Shown in pieces: positions 1 through 10,350 of a stretch of 64,000 bases of DNA. Under the pieces are notes generated by a model. The model did no database searches. It worked only from the letters and a program-made list of their open reading frames with translations, and was not told the origin of the DNA. Position 1 is the first letter of the stretch; every line of letters starts with the position of its first letter. Source of the DNA: Phascolarctos cinereus (lineage: Eukaryota > Chordata > Mammalia > Diprotodontia > Phascolarctidae); assembly GCF_002099425.1 (NCBI RefSeq), contig NW_018343953.1, positions 11,692,001-11,756,000 on the forward strand, in the 5' to 3' direction. The position numbers were made by a program, and so were the translations under genes.

Positions 1-1059
1 ATTTAGCTTTTTTTCCCCCTGAAGGTGGGGATCATTGCCTCTTGTAGAGGAATTAGTGGAGAAATTATAGAGGAACCTCAGTTGACAATGTTATACCTCT
101 TCAATTTTTCCAGAGCCACAGTATTTCAGGTCTCTTTTTTATACTTGGGGCCCACAGCTCTATTATTCACGGAGAAAAGTTTTGCCCATGGCTGTGGGAA
201 CATTCTATTCTTGGACCCCACCAAGGGTTTTCTCTTTTCTGATCTGGGTTAGCTTTTTGGAGTCTATCCCTTTTCTCTTTTACCTTCTCCATTTCCCAGG
301 CATTGTGCCTCCTATGTACATCAGTACCACTGGTGAGTTTTTTTTTTTTTTTGGTGGGGATGGAATTTGGAATGGCATTTCCACTTCTTTCTATTGCTCT
401 TTCCTTCTCTAATCTTCCTCCAGGGCAACTGGATGGGGTTATGCAAATTATATTGGGTCACTTCTAGACCTTCCAAAGGGAGTGAACCCAGAGCCTTATG
501 TTCCCAAAGAAATTGCTTATGACTCAGAGGAAGAGGTGCAGAATCGTACTGTGTTTGTTTGCCCTGTCTTCTGGAATGAGCTGTGGGAAATCAGAATGTT
601 AGCACTACTCTTCAAAATATTTATTAGATCTTTGAAGTTTAGTTTAAGAGAAATAATCCTTTCTCTATGGTCTCAGTAGCAGCTTTAGGAAACAGTGTGT
701 TGTTACCTATTTCAAATTTCAAAGTGAGTTTTAGAAATAATGCTGATTTTTCTGTGATGCAGATTTGTTTCATGTATGTGAAGGGATGACATTGAATTTT
801 AGAATTTTATTTGAGATTCTTAGAATTCTGTGCATATCACCACCATGACTCAGGGGCTCTCTCTGCCTTAGAACTTCTCTCAGCCTGAGGGCATTGTCAG
901 CTGGAGAAATCTTTCTGCCATGGCAGCCATTTCTCCAATTGGTGAGTTTCTTTTGGGCCTTACATTTCAGGGGCAGACAGTGCTGTGCTTCTGATGCCTG
1001 GACTTCACTGTGCCCCTGGGGGGGAACCCTTCTCTCCTGTTCCCCTCCTTTTCAGCTCC
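1..1059. other. Unassigned AT-rich sequence, no gene seen
   Basis: No repeat family, exon or RNA gene could be recognised. There is a short poly-T run near 338-352. Open frames are all below 80 codons, hydrophobic or low in complexity, and resemble no protein I know. Confidence 0.5.
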
Positions 1060-1192
1060 CTTTTATATTATCTTTCTCTATTAGAACACAATATCCTTGA
1101 GGGCAAAGGCTAGCTTTCATTTTGCTTCTATTTGTATCCCTAGGGTTTTAGCACAGTGGGTGATATATAATAAAAGCTAATTAAATACTTAT
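1060..1192 (+). repeat. L2 LINE 3' end fragment
   Basis: The sequence carries the hallmark 3' tail of L2: a 'ccttgagggcaaagg' block, a 'tttgtatccctagg' block, a 'tagcacagtg' block and the terminal 'taattaaatactta' motif in place of the consensus 'aataaatgcttg'. L2 is an extinct CR1-like LINE whose 3' end is shared with MIR SINEs, so a MIR tail is the alternative. Only the last 130 bp or so are present, and the copy has no coding capacity. Confidence 0.75.
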
Positions 1193-1390
1193 TATCTTGC
1201 TTTACTTAGAGCCCATAAATATCAGCTTTACAGATGTATATAGCTATCTTCTGAAAGTACCTTTGAGGTTCCTAAAACTATGAGGCTGTTGGATGTGCTG
1301 AAGACAGGATTCTTAGTCATTTGTGTGGTGGCCTTCCTCCTGAATGACATTTGATTCAGTGGCCAGAAACGCTTCATTTAATATGAAGAT

Positions 1391-1665
1391 AGGGCAGCTA
1401 GGTGGTACAGTGGATAGAGTGCCAGGCCTGGAGTCAGGAAGACCTGAGTTCAAATTTGGCCTTAAACACTTACATGTACCCTGGGCAAGTCACTTAACCC
1501 TGTTTGCCTCAGTTTCTGCATCTGTAAAATGAGCTAGATAAGGAAATGGCAAGCCACTCTAGTATCTTTGCCAAGAAAACCCCAAATGGGGTCACAGAGA
1601 GTTGGACGCTATTAAAACTACTGAACAACAAAATAAAAATAGAAAATAGAAAAAAATAGAACAAA
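1391..1665 (+). mobile_element. Marsupial tRNA-derived SINE, near full length
   Basis: This is the best preserved SINE of its type here. It starts 'agggcagctaggtgg', has the B-box-like 'gagttcaaatttgg' near 1447, the CORE-like 'ctgggcaagtcacttaacc' block, the 'ctgtaaaatgagct' block, then 'aaatggcaagccactc', 'caaatggggtcacagag' and 'ctgaacaacaaaat', followed by an A-rich tail. The head is tRNA-like and the tail resembles the 3' ends used by RTE LINEs. I associate it with the WSINE1/SINE1_MD-type families of marsupials; the exact subfamily is not resolved. No clear flanking duplication was found. Confidence 0.88.
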
Positions 1666-1954
1666 GAGTTCAATTGTAAAATTAATGTGGATTGTAAATG
1701 TAACCAGTTTTGTAGAGTGAGGTTACATTACATTCAATATTTATCTTATTACTGAGTTCTTTTTTTCTGTCGTCATATTAAATCAAGCATTTTTGGTCAC
1801 TGAATTATACGATGTCATTTAGGAGGGAGGCCATCTTACAAATGAATAAGAATCTACTCTTCAGACATCTGGTCACGTAGATTTTGCTTGGAAAAAAAAA
1901 AACCCAGTAAGGAAGATCACTAACTCCTGCGGCACCCTATTCAAATTATAGATA

Positions 1955-2115
1955 ACTTAAATATTAAGGAAATTTTTCTTGACATCAAGCCTAAAGCAGA
2001 CTCTTTGGATCTTCCACTCACAGCTCCTTATTCTGCCCTCTGGAGCCAAGCAGAACAATGTTAATCCCTCTTCCATGTAACAAGACTTCAGATACTTGCG
2101 GACAGCTATCATGTT
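1955..2115 (-). repeat. L3/CR1 LINE fragment
   Basis: The plus strand shows the reverse complement of the L3/CR1 3' region: 'ttcttgacatcaagcc', 'ccctctggagccaagcag', 'aatccctcttccatg', then 'gatacttgcggacagcta' matching the usual 'atatttgaagacagctat'. The same block occurs in the larger L3 copy at 27.6-29.1 kb. L3 is an extinct CR1-clade LINE of early mammals. The copy is short and heavily diverged. Confidence 0.7.
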
Positions 2116-3131
2116 CAGTTGGGTCCTAGTGCAGACAATATATAGTGGTAATAAATGGGTTTAACTATCCCTGTTTATATTTCTGAATAGCCATTAAAGC
2201 TCAACCAAGGGAAAGAAGGATGATGATATTGGTTCCCCGTTGGGAGCTATATCACTATATAATTTCTTCTTCCCTTCATTTTTTTTTCTATTTTAGCTAC
2301 AAAATGGCATTTTTTGAAAATGGAAGGGAAAAATACAAATAATTAGGGTAGTACCCCATGATAACTCTCTTTCCTCCTACTTTGAATGATTAGACAACTA
2401 GAGGTAAATAAAGCTAGTGAATACTTAATGATTCTAAGAACTACTTCTATAATCAGGGTCCAGTGAGGAGTTAGATGAGGAAAATAAGGAGATAACTTCA
2501 ATGTTTTTCATAACTAACCAGACTTTTAAGGTAATTATATGTGAGAACAATGCAGTAATTACCCATGTGTGTTAGTGTAATGCTCACTTAATGAATATAG
2601 CTGTTCCAGAATGGCTAGGTGATTAACAATCAGAATATTTTACTGTTTAAAATCTGATGGATATAAGGTGGCAGTTGGAAGAAGGGGAGAGAGGGAATGA
2701 TGGACAAATAGCTTGTCTAAAAGAGTGGTTTAGAAAGTTTCTTAGAAGAAAAATATGCTTTGCAGAGGCCTTATGAGACTTTGAAGTTGATGAGACTGGC
2801 AATATTGAACTAGGGGAAATGGGCTTCTAGTGAGAGGAAATTGTTATTCATTGGAACCAAAGACAGAATGAGGCTCCTGAATCCCCTTCTCAGAAAGGCA
2901 ATCAACTGGCAATCAACATAGCTATCATTTTGAGTTGATTTACATGCTACCTGAAGGCAGAGGGGTGGATGAAGTACCTGCTCTGTCAAAGTGCCCTTTA
3001 GATCTGATGTTGCTCTAGGATACTTCCATCTTGAGCACTGCCAGGTATTTGTTATATTGTTCCAAACTCTCCATATTGTGAGAATAAATGTCAGCCCATT
3101 TAAAATCTTTGAAATTTTTCATGGTAAAGGG
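2116..3131. other. Unassigned sequence, no gene seen
   Basis: No recognisable repeat, exon or RNA gene. There are only short open frames and no notable tandem structure. Confidence 0.45.
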
Positions 3132-3385
3132 AATAATGATAACAACAGCAACAACAATAATAGCATCTGATGTTTACAGAGTTCTTTAAGATTTGTACTT
3201 TACATAAATGATCTTATTTGATGTTTACAGAATTTACAACCATTTTTGTAAATGACTGAACAGCTTCAGAGTTTATGTGGCTTGTCTGTTGCCCTACAGT
3301 TAGTAAATGTCTAAGGTATGATTTTAATCCAGATCTTCCTGACTTCACAGGTCCATCATTCTATCCATTGTACTATACCACCTTT
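3132..3385 (-). repeat. MIR / CORE-SINE copy
   Basis: The plus strand shows the reverse complement of a MIR-type SINE. An AAC/AAT-rich tail at 3140-3165 is followed by 'tgtttacagagttcttta', 'acataaatgatcttattt', then 'gactgaacagcttcagag', 'gtggcttgtctgttgccc', 'tagtaaatgtctaagg' and 'ccatcattctatccattg'. Order and spacing match MIR across its length, at high divergence. Confidence 0.75.
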
Positions 3386-3721
3386 AAGTAATACATAAAT
3401 TCAAGGTAGAGAATTAGATTATTCTGTTGCAACTCCATGAGAATATTTCAGCCTCTTCCCTCACAGTGCTCTGCCTCCCAAACACATAGGTAAAAAAAAA
3501 TCTATAGTGACTAGTTTTGTGGTAAGGAAATCCAATTTTACCCCCCCCCAATCAAAACTTAATGAGTGTTTCCATACCCCTTAGACTCTAAAATAGAGGT
3601 TGGAAGATTCGAAATAGGACTCAGCATGTATAATTCAATACGAAGAGCAAGTCAACGAGGTAAATACAGTATTTAGATGTAACCTGGATATTACTGCTCT
3701 ATTTTAGGAATTAGATTAGAT

Positions 3722-3927
3722 TGAGGTCCTTAATCTAGGGTCTGTGGACCAGTAGATACATTTGATGGGGTCCTTGAACTTGGATAGAAAACATATTACA
3801 TCTTCCTTTCAATATTTGAAATCACATTTTATTTATTTAATTTAAAAACTTTATTCTGAGAAGGGGTTGATAGTTTTCTCCAGACTATCAAAGGTGTACA
3901 TGACACAAAAAAGGTTAAAAACCTCTT
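3722..3927 (-). mobile_element. hAT-like non-autonomous DNA transposon, copy 1
   Basis: This is one of three related elements in the window (see 5556 and 26648). On the minus strand it begins with 'gaggtttttaacctt', contains 'ttctcagaataaag' and 'ccaagttcaaggacccc', and ends 'agattaaggacctc'. The ends form an imperfect inverted repeat of about 14 bp. The short inverted ends, small size and lack of an ORF suggest a Charlie-like hAT MITE. An unnamed low-copy repeat is the alternative. Confidence 0.55.
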
Positions 3928-3974
3928 AAGTTAAAATAAAGCTCCAATATTAATTACCACTCCAGTACTTGGGA

Positions 3975-4690
3975 TAAGAAGTAGTAATGGTATTTAAGAA
4001 GATGAAACTGGGAAGAGCAGTTGGACCTGACAATATATATACAGAAGTGGTTGTTGTTCATCCTTCCTTCTCAGAGGGCCAGTGGCATCATGAAAGTGAT
4101 ATCTCGACTGCAAATGAATTGAATTTAAGTGAGGAAGAGCTTTGTAAAATCATCGGCTTCACTCTGTCCTCCAGAGTCATCAGTGTCCAGTGGCAAGATA
4201 TAGGCCAATACCATTGGCAATAGCCCTGAAGAAATCCATATTGGAGGCACTATAATTTTAAGGGCACTCAGGAATTTATTCTTAAATATTTAAAAGAGAG
4301 AAAGATTCTTAGAAGAATGGGAAAAACAATCATGTGGGGTATTATTAAAAAATAGTGACCTATAATACTCCAATATATGCCTTTCACACAGCTTTACAAT
4401 TTTGATGAGAACAGCCTATGCACATATCATGAGTAATTTCAATGAAAACGTTACAAGAATAGGCAAGCTTTTGGAACTAATTTTGAAAGAAAAATACTAG
4501 ATGTCTTCATAGTCACATAACATAAAGAAAGTCATAGTAAATATAACATCTCTGTTTGACTTAGTAAAAGAAAATAATGCTGGAAGGTTTTCCTTAGCAA
4601 AGTACATTTCACCTATACATTAAAACTATTTGAGACTATGTCAGAAGCAACTGACAAAATAATTTTGTTCACTGATCTGTTGAGTATCGA
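3975..4690 (+). mobile_element. RTE-clade LINE fragment, reverse transcriptase region
   Basis: Translation gives FKKMKLGRAVGPDNIYTEVV at 3990-4049. This matches the 'KMKxGKAxGPDxIxxE' block that opens the RT domain of RTE/BovB elements. Farther on, 4393-4490 reads YNFDENSLCTYH and related frames resembling 'YKLFTRIIxxRI', and 4590-4670 gives KVFLSKVHFTYTLKLFETMS, resembling 'LxEQGIPPTYIKLxEDMY'. Several frame changes and stops separate these blocks, so it is inactive. A different repeat (4050-4222) lies between the first and later blocks. RTE LINEs probably mobilised the CTGAACAACA-tailed SINEs of this window (inference from family knowledge). Confidence 0.7.
4050..4222 (+). repeat. Marsupial interspersed repeat nested in RTE LINE
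   Basis: The block begins 'ttgttgttcatccttcc' and contains 'agtggcatcatgaaagtg', 'gaattgaatttaagtgag', 'ctctgtcctccagagtcat' and 'tccagtggcaagatatag'. I recall this string order as a common marsupial repeat ('...gaattggatttaagtgaggcag...ctctcctccagagccat...'), but I cannot name the family. It interrupts the RTE reading frame, so it was probably inserted into it. No target-site duplication is evident. Confidence 0.6.
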
Positions 4691-4789
4691 TACTATTCAA
4701 GATTCTAGCTGTGGTCATAAAATGTTTTGTTTGTTTTTTTTGTAAGTATGGTGGTATGTGCCTGTTCCATGAGCAAGACACTGTCTCTC

Positions 4790-5080
4790 AGCTTCAGACT
4801 TTTTCTCTGGCTGTCTCCCATGCCTGAAATGTTTTGCTCCTCCACTTGACTTCTGACCTCCCTGCCTTCCTTTAAGTCCCAACTAAAATCTCACCTTCTA
4901 TAGGAAGCCCTCCTGTGGTTTCTCTCTTTTAATTTTTTTCTTATTTATCCTATATATAGCTTGCTTTGCATATATTTGTTCATATGTTGCCTCCCCAATT
5001 AGATTGTAAGCTCCTTGAGGTCAGGGATTGTCTTTTTCCTCTTTTTTTGTATGCGTTTAATAAATGTCTATTGAATTGAA
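4790..5080 (+). repeat. L2 LINE 3' end
   Basis: A long stretch matches the L2 end: 'tcccatgcctgaaatg', 'ctttaagtcccaactaaaat', 'tcaccttctataggaagcc', then 'ttagattgtaagctcc', 'ttgaggtcagggattgtc' and the terminal 'taataaatgtctattga'. The first half encodes the C-terminal end of the L2 ORF2 protein (the 'LKSQLKSHLLQEAFP'-like stretch) in degraded form. Confidence 0.85.
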
Positions 5081-5434
5081 CAGTGATTAAATTTGTCCTA
5101 TTTGGCTGCACAAAGCAATTGGAGCAGTGGGTGGAATTTGAAGAGAGGCAGGTTGTTTAATGTAAGGAAAAACATCCTAATAATTAGAGCTACCTGGAGA
5201 TGGAATGGGCTGCTTCAAAAGTAGTGACTTCCTGCTTAGTACAGGTCCTGGGGTGTGGGGGGGACGAACAACTATTTCTTGGAAATGTTATTGAGGGGAT
5301 TTTTGGCCAGGCATGGGTTAGAATACATGGTCTTGGGTGTCGCTTTCGGTTCTGAGCTTCTGACTGTCTAGCGAGTTGGACAGGAGTGGTGATTTTCATC
5401 AGAGTGCTCATACCAATAATGTTACAAATTCTCT

Positions 5435-5552
5435 AAGTATAGATGAGGAAGCTGAGACTCAGTTTAAGTGACTTAAACATGGTCACATGATTAGTAATTG
5501 GCAGAGTCGGCACTCAAACTCAGTTCTTCTGGCTTTAAAGTCTATGTTCTTA
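5435..5552 (-). repeat. MIR fragment
   Basis: The reverse complement of the MIR centre and tRNA end is visible: 'gatgaggaagctgagactc', 'agtttaagtgacttaaac', 'ggtcacatgattagtaat', 'tggcagagtcggcactcaa'. It directly abuts the hAT-like element on its right. Confidence 0.75.
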
Positions 5553-5555
5553 ACT

Positions 5556-5766
5556 TGAGGAGTTCTTAAATTTTTAGTGTCATGGACCCCTTTGGCAATC
5601 TGGTGAAGGCTGATGGACCACTTCTCAGAAAAATGTTTTTAAATGCACAAAATTAAATATGTAGCATTATTAAACAAGCTTGTTATAGTCAGATAAAGAT
5701 GTAATTTCCCCCCAAGTTCATGGACACTGTAAAATATGTCGATGAACTCCAAATTAGGAATCCCTG
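5556..5766 (+). mobile_element. hAT-like non-autonomous DNA transposon, copy 2
   Basis: Same family as 3722-3927 and 26648-26873. It contains 'gagttcttaaatttttag', 'gtcatggacccctttggc', 'aatctggtgaaggctgatgg', 'acttctcagaaaaatg' and 'ccaagttcatggacac', ending 'aaattaggaatccctg'. This copy best shows the 'ggacccctttggc' block, which allows the three to be aligned. Confidence 0.6.
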
Positions 5767-6529
5767 TCTTACCACAGCACCATTCTGTCACTATAAAAGA
5801 TGGGAAGATGTAGTCAATACCCAAGTTCACGGGAGATCAGCTTCTTTTAAATTTGAAGACTCCATAAAGACTATTCGTGGACATAATTAAGACTCATCAA
5901 TAAGAATAATAAAATAATGTGAATTTATCAGGTTTTTCTGATTACTTACTTTATTCAAACTATAAAAAATATTAATAGCTCATGAGAATTATTTTATATA
6001 TTTTGGTTGACATCTACAACTTTCATGTACATATCATGTACATTTTTAATTGTGTATTTTATATGTAATTTTAAAAAATCTTACATGTCACCTGCTTCTC
6101 CCCAAAAACTCTGGGCTCACATGGAGTGGGTTTGATCTCAGGAATTTACCTAAGAAGATTCTAGCTGTGTTCTTCAATAAGATAATCTCATATATAGCTT
6201 GTGTCTGTGTTTCCACATGTGTAAGTAAAAGAGGTCCCAGTCCCCTAGAGGCATTCAATATAACAAATGAAATTTGAAATGGGATAGCCTTTATTTTACC
6301 CTACAACAAATGTTGAAAATGCAAAACACTCACAGAAACCAGTAAACAGATGTTGAAATCACACAAATCACTCAAAAGTAGTCTGACTTGGAAGGAGCTG
6401 AATGCAATCATTTGATATTCTGGTGACTGCCTAGCTATCTCAAACTAGATCTCTCTATGGTTCCTCCTCCCAAGACTTTAGTCCTTAAGGAAGGTGAGTG
6501 AATGAATGAATGATGAGTGAATGAAAAAA

Positions 6530-6605
6530 AACCCCCAACAGATACAAATATAAAGGTGAAGATGATACCTGTCCTCAAGGAACTTACATTCTTATAGAGA
6601 ACAGA
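6530..6605 (-). repeat. L2 3' end fragment
   Basis: On the plus strand, 'acctgtcctcaaggaactt' and 'acattcttatagagaac' are the reverse complement of the L2 region preceding the 3' tail. A TGAA-repeat at 6497-6521, the usual L2 terminal microsatellite, lies immediately to the left. Confidence 0.6.
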
Positions 6606-6619
6606 TTACAAATACTTGG

Positions 6620-7801
6620 GGATGATGGCCAGGGAAGCTGTATTTTGGTTTAGAAAGCTGCTGGGTTGGTGAGTGGAACCATAAGAAAGTAAATTGACAT
6701 ACCCTTTTCAGAAGCAGTGGCAGTATTGATTTGATTATGGTTCTAGAACTGCAAAATGGAGAGGATGGAAAACAAGGTAGATAGTAAAAAGATGGTTGGA
6801 GGTGTCTGAGTTGAAGGTGCCATGTGCTTCTGCTGAAACTTTATGAATTAGCTTGGCTCCTTCCATCCTTTGGGCTGGGAATGTCTGCTTTCAGAAAACT
6901 TCTCTTAAGCCACCTGGGCAGTCACATGTTGCTTTTTCAGGTACTCTTTCAGTGACTGAGGCGCCACTGACTCGAATTTGGAAAGCCCCCTTTCAGGTGT
7001 AGAGTTTCTGACTGGTGCTCAGAAAGTGAAACATAAAGGTAGAAAATGCCAAGAATACTCTTTACTAGCTGGGCCAATGTGGGAGGTTGGGGGAGAGTGG
7101 GTGTGGAGTGACACTTGTAGCTCTACAATAAGGGGCAAAAGGAGGAAGAACTCTCTTAATTCTTCCTGCATCTCAAGCTGTCTTCTGCCTTTTTTCCTCT
7201 ACCATAAGAAAGGCACAAGGGAATAAGTAGTAAGACAAAGGGCTGAAAGCAATCATTACTCTCTTTTATAGGGGGGTGGTTCCTCTGATCAGAATACATC
7301 TTCTTGTGTCCCGGCTAGCCCATCATCTTGTGGGCAGCACCAGTCATTAAAAACCAAGTCAGTAGTTTTCGGTGTCCTCTCAACAAGATGCAAATGGACA
7401 TACCAATGCTCCTCATGGAATGCTGCTTTCCTGACCCTAGACAAGGAAAGAACCATACCCTTTAATTTCATCAAATTGACTGGAGATTCTCCTGTTCAAC
7501 CATTTTCCCCTTATATTTGTACAGTTCCAGAATAGACCTATTTTAATTTGGTTAGATGAAGACTTGAACAGTGATGACCATTTTCAGAGTGATACTGATT
7601 AATAAATATTCTACCCCACCCCTGCACCTTTCCACCTCCCTACAGTGACAACAGTTTTGTTTTGAAATATCACAAGGTATCTGAAGTAGGATAGTAGAAT
7701 GATAAGCAAGGTCATTTGTAGCTGGTGAAATCTTTTAACCTTATGCCCTATTCATCATGCTGTGAACATTAGAAAGCCCTTATTTATTCTTTTAGCTTTA
7801 T
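6620..7801. other. Unassigned sequence, no gene seen
   Basis: I recognise nothing here. Open frames at 6978-7226 (+) and 7289-7474 (-) are short, show no domain-like composition and have no convincing splice context. Confidence 0.4.
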
Positions 7802-7897
7802 AGTGTGAAATTGTAATCTCCTTGAGGGCAAGGAGTGTCTTTTGACTATTTTTGTGTCTGCTACACAGTGCCTGACAATGTTTATTGACTTACTGTT
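7802..7897 (+). repeat. L2 3' end fragment
   Basis: Contains 'gtaatctccttgagggca', 'aggagtgtcttttgac', 'cacagtgcctgacaatg' and 'tttattgacttac', the ordered landmarks of the L2/MIR tail. Confidence 0.75.
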
Positions 7898-10049
7898 AAG
7901 CATTGTTAAGAGATTTGTGTGGAGAGGTGTTTATATACTTTTAAATAAATGCTTGTGGATTAATTGAGTTGTGTAGCAATGGATGCAAGCAGGGCTATCT
8001 CCTCTCTGGTGCCAAACCATCATTCTGATCAAATCAGCTAAGAGAGCAGCCATCACTTATTGGGAACTCTGATTGTGCCATCATGTAGTTGGTCAGATAA
8101 TGAAAAATTGGGATCAGAATGACTTTGTAAGGGCTCTGCAGAAATTTGTGTAGTTGCTGCATATCTAATTTTCTTTCTCTATCTTAGGGCAGCTAGGCTA
8201 GGTAGCTAGCTAGTAGTAGAAATAGCTCCTGAATTGATTCGTGTGCTTTGGGGGTAAAGCCAGCAGGTGAGTGCTGTCTGGCAGGCTTTACCCATATAAG
8301 AGAAAATGAAAGGAAAAAGTTAGGAATGCTTATGTCTTGCTTCTGCTACAGGAAAATGATAGTTTCTGGTCATATCTGGCCACACCTATTTCTCTTCCCA
8401 GCATGCAGTTCCTATTCCTTAGTTACTCCCCTTAACTTACCCCACCCTCCCCCTTCCCCACTAGGGAAAGAAAGGGAAGCTGAAGGAGTGAGTGATGACA
8501 TTGGATCAACAGCCTCAGTCTTGTCCCAGATGGCAAAATAGTGCTCTGACCCATTTTTAGCCTAAGGGAAAGGAATAAAAGACCTGAATCCAGTTTAGGT
8601 CTGTCTTTTGGGAAATTAATAAAAAAATGTTAAAAATCAAAACCATACGATTCTATCATAATCTACTCAGGCCTCTGGCTAGGAAATCCTAAAGTTGGGG
8701 AGAGTGGTCTAATCATTTCCCTGACCCAGTTTTGTTCTGTGTATACTAAGCTATTCACTGGTGCCTTCCATGGAACTCCCATCTGCATGGAATTAATACA
8801 AAGACATACATCACAAAGAAGTTATAAGGCATGTTTTTATATGGCACAAAATTAGGAAATAGAAATAATTTTTTTAAAGCGGGAAACACCTAGAAAACAA
8901 ACACCTTTCAGCAACAGGCAACAGAGAAGAAATTGGAAGAGTATAACTTTTTACACGTCTCAAAAGGGATGGTCACAGACAGAAGTCTCTAGTCTCAGAG
9001 TGTACATCTCAAAGTGCTTGCGCAGACTTTTTTAACCTTCTCTATGACTGTCATTGTGTGGCACTTCAATGCTACTGCCCACTCTCCTGCCCTCTATTGC
9101 TCTCCCGATCTGGTACAAGCTCAATTCTTTTTGAAAGCTCTTGTATTGGCAGATTAATCTCCTTCTGTCTCAGAGCAGGTGATTGAGCTACCCTTTTTCA
9201 GGCTGAAATAGGTTGCTGGAACTGGAACTATAATTTACAGAATTTAGTTAGGTTTCAGACTTTTCCCTTTTGCCCAGGCAAGAAAGCTGGTTACAGGGTT
9301 AATGATACCAGGGAAATGTGTTTAGGCAGGAAGAAAACTGGACAAGTGAGATTTGATTAATTTTGTACTTATGTGAGGGAATTGCTGTGTGACTGTGTTT
9401 AGAATTTTTTGTTCAGATTGTTTTAAAGTGTGTGCGTGCACATGCACGTCTGTGTGTGTTGTATTAGACTATGAAATGCAAGGAGTTTCTCACAGAAATC
9501 TTTAAAAGTGACAGAATGACAATTGTAGATCTTTGTTAAAGGCAGTGTTAAACTGTGTTATGCCAAATAATACTTATACTTAAGGTGGGAAACAGCATTT
9601 GAGTTAGCTGGAAGCAGTGACATGGAAGCCTAGTTGTCAAGGGTAACCTTTTTGTAATTGAAAGAGACAGTCTTATTATGCAGAGGTAAACATGAGATGA
9701 TCTTTTCTCCATCTCCTTCTGGTTATAAGCAGGAGAAAGAACATAAGGGCTGTTGGAGCAGAGGGAGACCATATATTTAGGAAAGGTAGTCCTTGTTTTC
9801 TTTTTGAATTTGATAGAAATTTATTTTTAGAAGTAAAAACACTCAAAGTACCACATTTTATTGTAGAAGTGGTCACACAAACATTATCACATATATCACA
9901 ATTATATGTTACATTTAAATTACATAAATTAGAAACATCTTTTGTATACTAGTAAAAGGGAAACTAATACCACCTCTTGTAAGTTTGGGCTCCTTACCCT
10001 CAAGTAAAATGAAAATCACCAGACTGAAAGATCTTGATGACTTAAATGA
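7898..10049. other. Unassigned sequence, no gene seen
   Basis: About 2.1 kb without recognised repeats or exons. The open frame at 8248-8541 (97 codons) is proline/serine-rich in its second half, resembles no known protein, and lacks supporting splice or promoter context. There is a small TG/GC-rich patch at 9428-9460. Confidence 0.4.
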
Positions 10050-10350
10050 TACCTGTTTGAGTAGGAATCAGGAGAACTGGATTCTACTCCCAGTTCTGCC
10101 CTTAACCATCTGTGTGTCCTTAGGCTAGTCACTTGGCTCATTTTGGCTTCAGTTTTCTCATCTGTAAAAGACAAAACAGCACAGTGGATGGAGCATAAGG
10201 TTCTGGGGGCACAGAGCCTCATTCACAGGCTCTTTACCTGTGTGACCTTAGAGAAATCATTCAATCTCTCTGAGCCTCAGTTTCCTCTTCTCTAACATAG
10301 GGGAGTTTGATTAAGTGGCCTCACTTTTGAGGTGCCAGAATGGTAGTTCT
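10050..10350 (+). repeat. Two adjacent MIR-type SINE copies
   Basis: The first copy (about 10050-10170) shows 'ggaatcaggagaactgg', 'tgtgtgtccttaggctag' and 'ttttctcatctgtaaaag'. The second (about 10172-10350) restarts with 'cagcacagtggatggagca' and shows 'gtgtgaccttagagaaatc' and 'gagcctcagtttcctc', with a tail 'aagtggcctcacttttgagg'. The second tail is the 'gacctctgaggtcccttcc' variant of MIR. They sit head to tail, either as two insertions or as a local duplication. Confidence 0.75.

Noticed and set aside
3987-4223. 78-codon frame considered as a host exon
   Set aside because: The first 22 residues are an RTE reverse transcriptase block and the rest is an inserted repeat.
7386-7395. Octamer 'atgcaaat' as a possible POU-factor site
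   Set aside because: An 8-mer is expected repeatedly in 64 kb and nothing around it supports a promoter.
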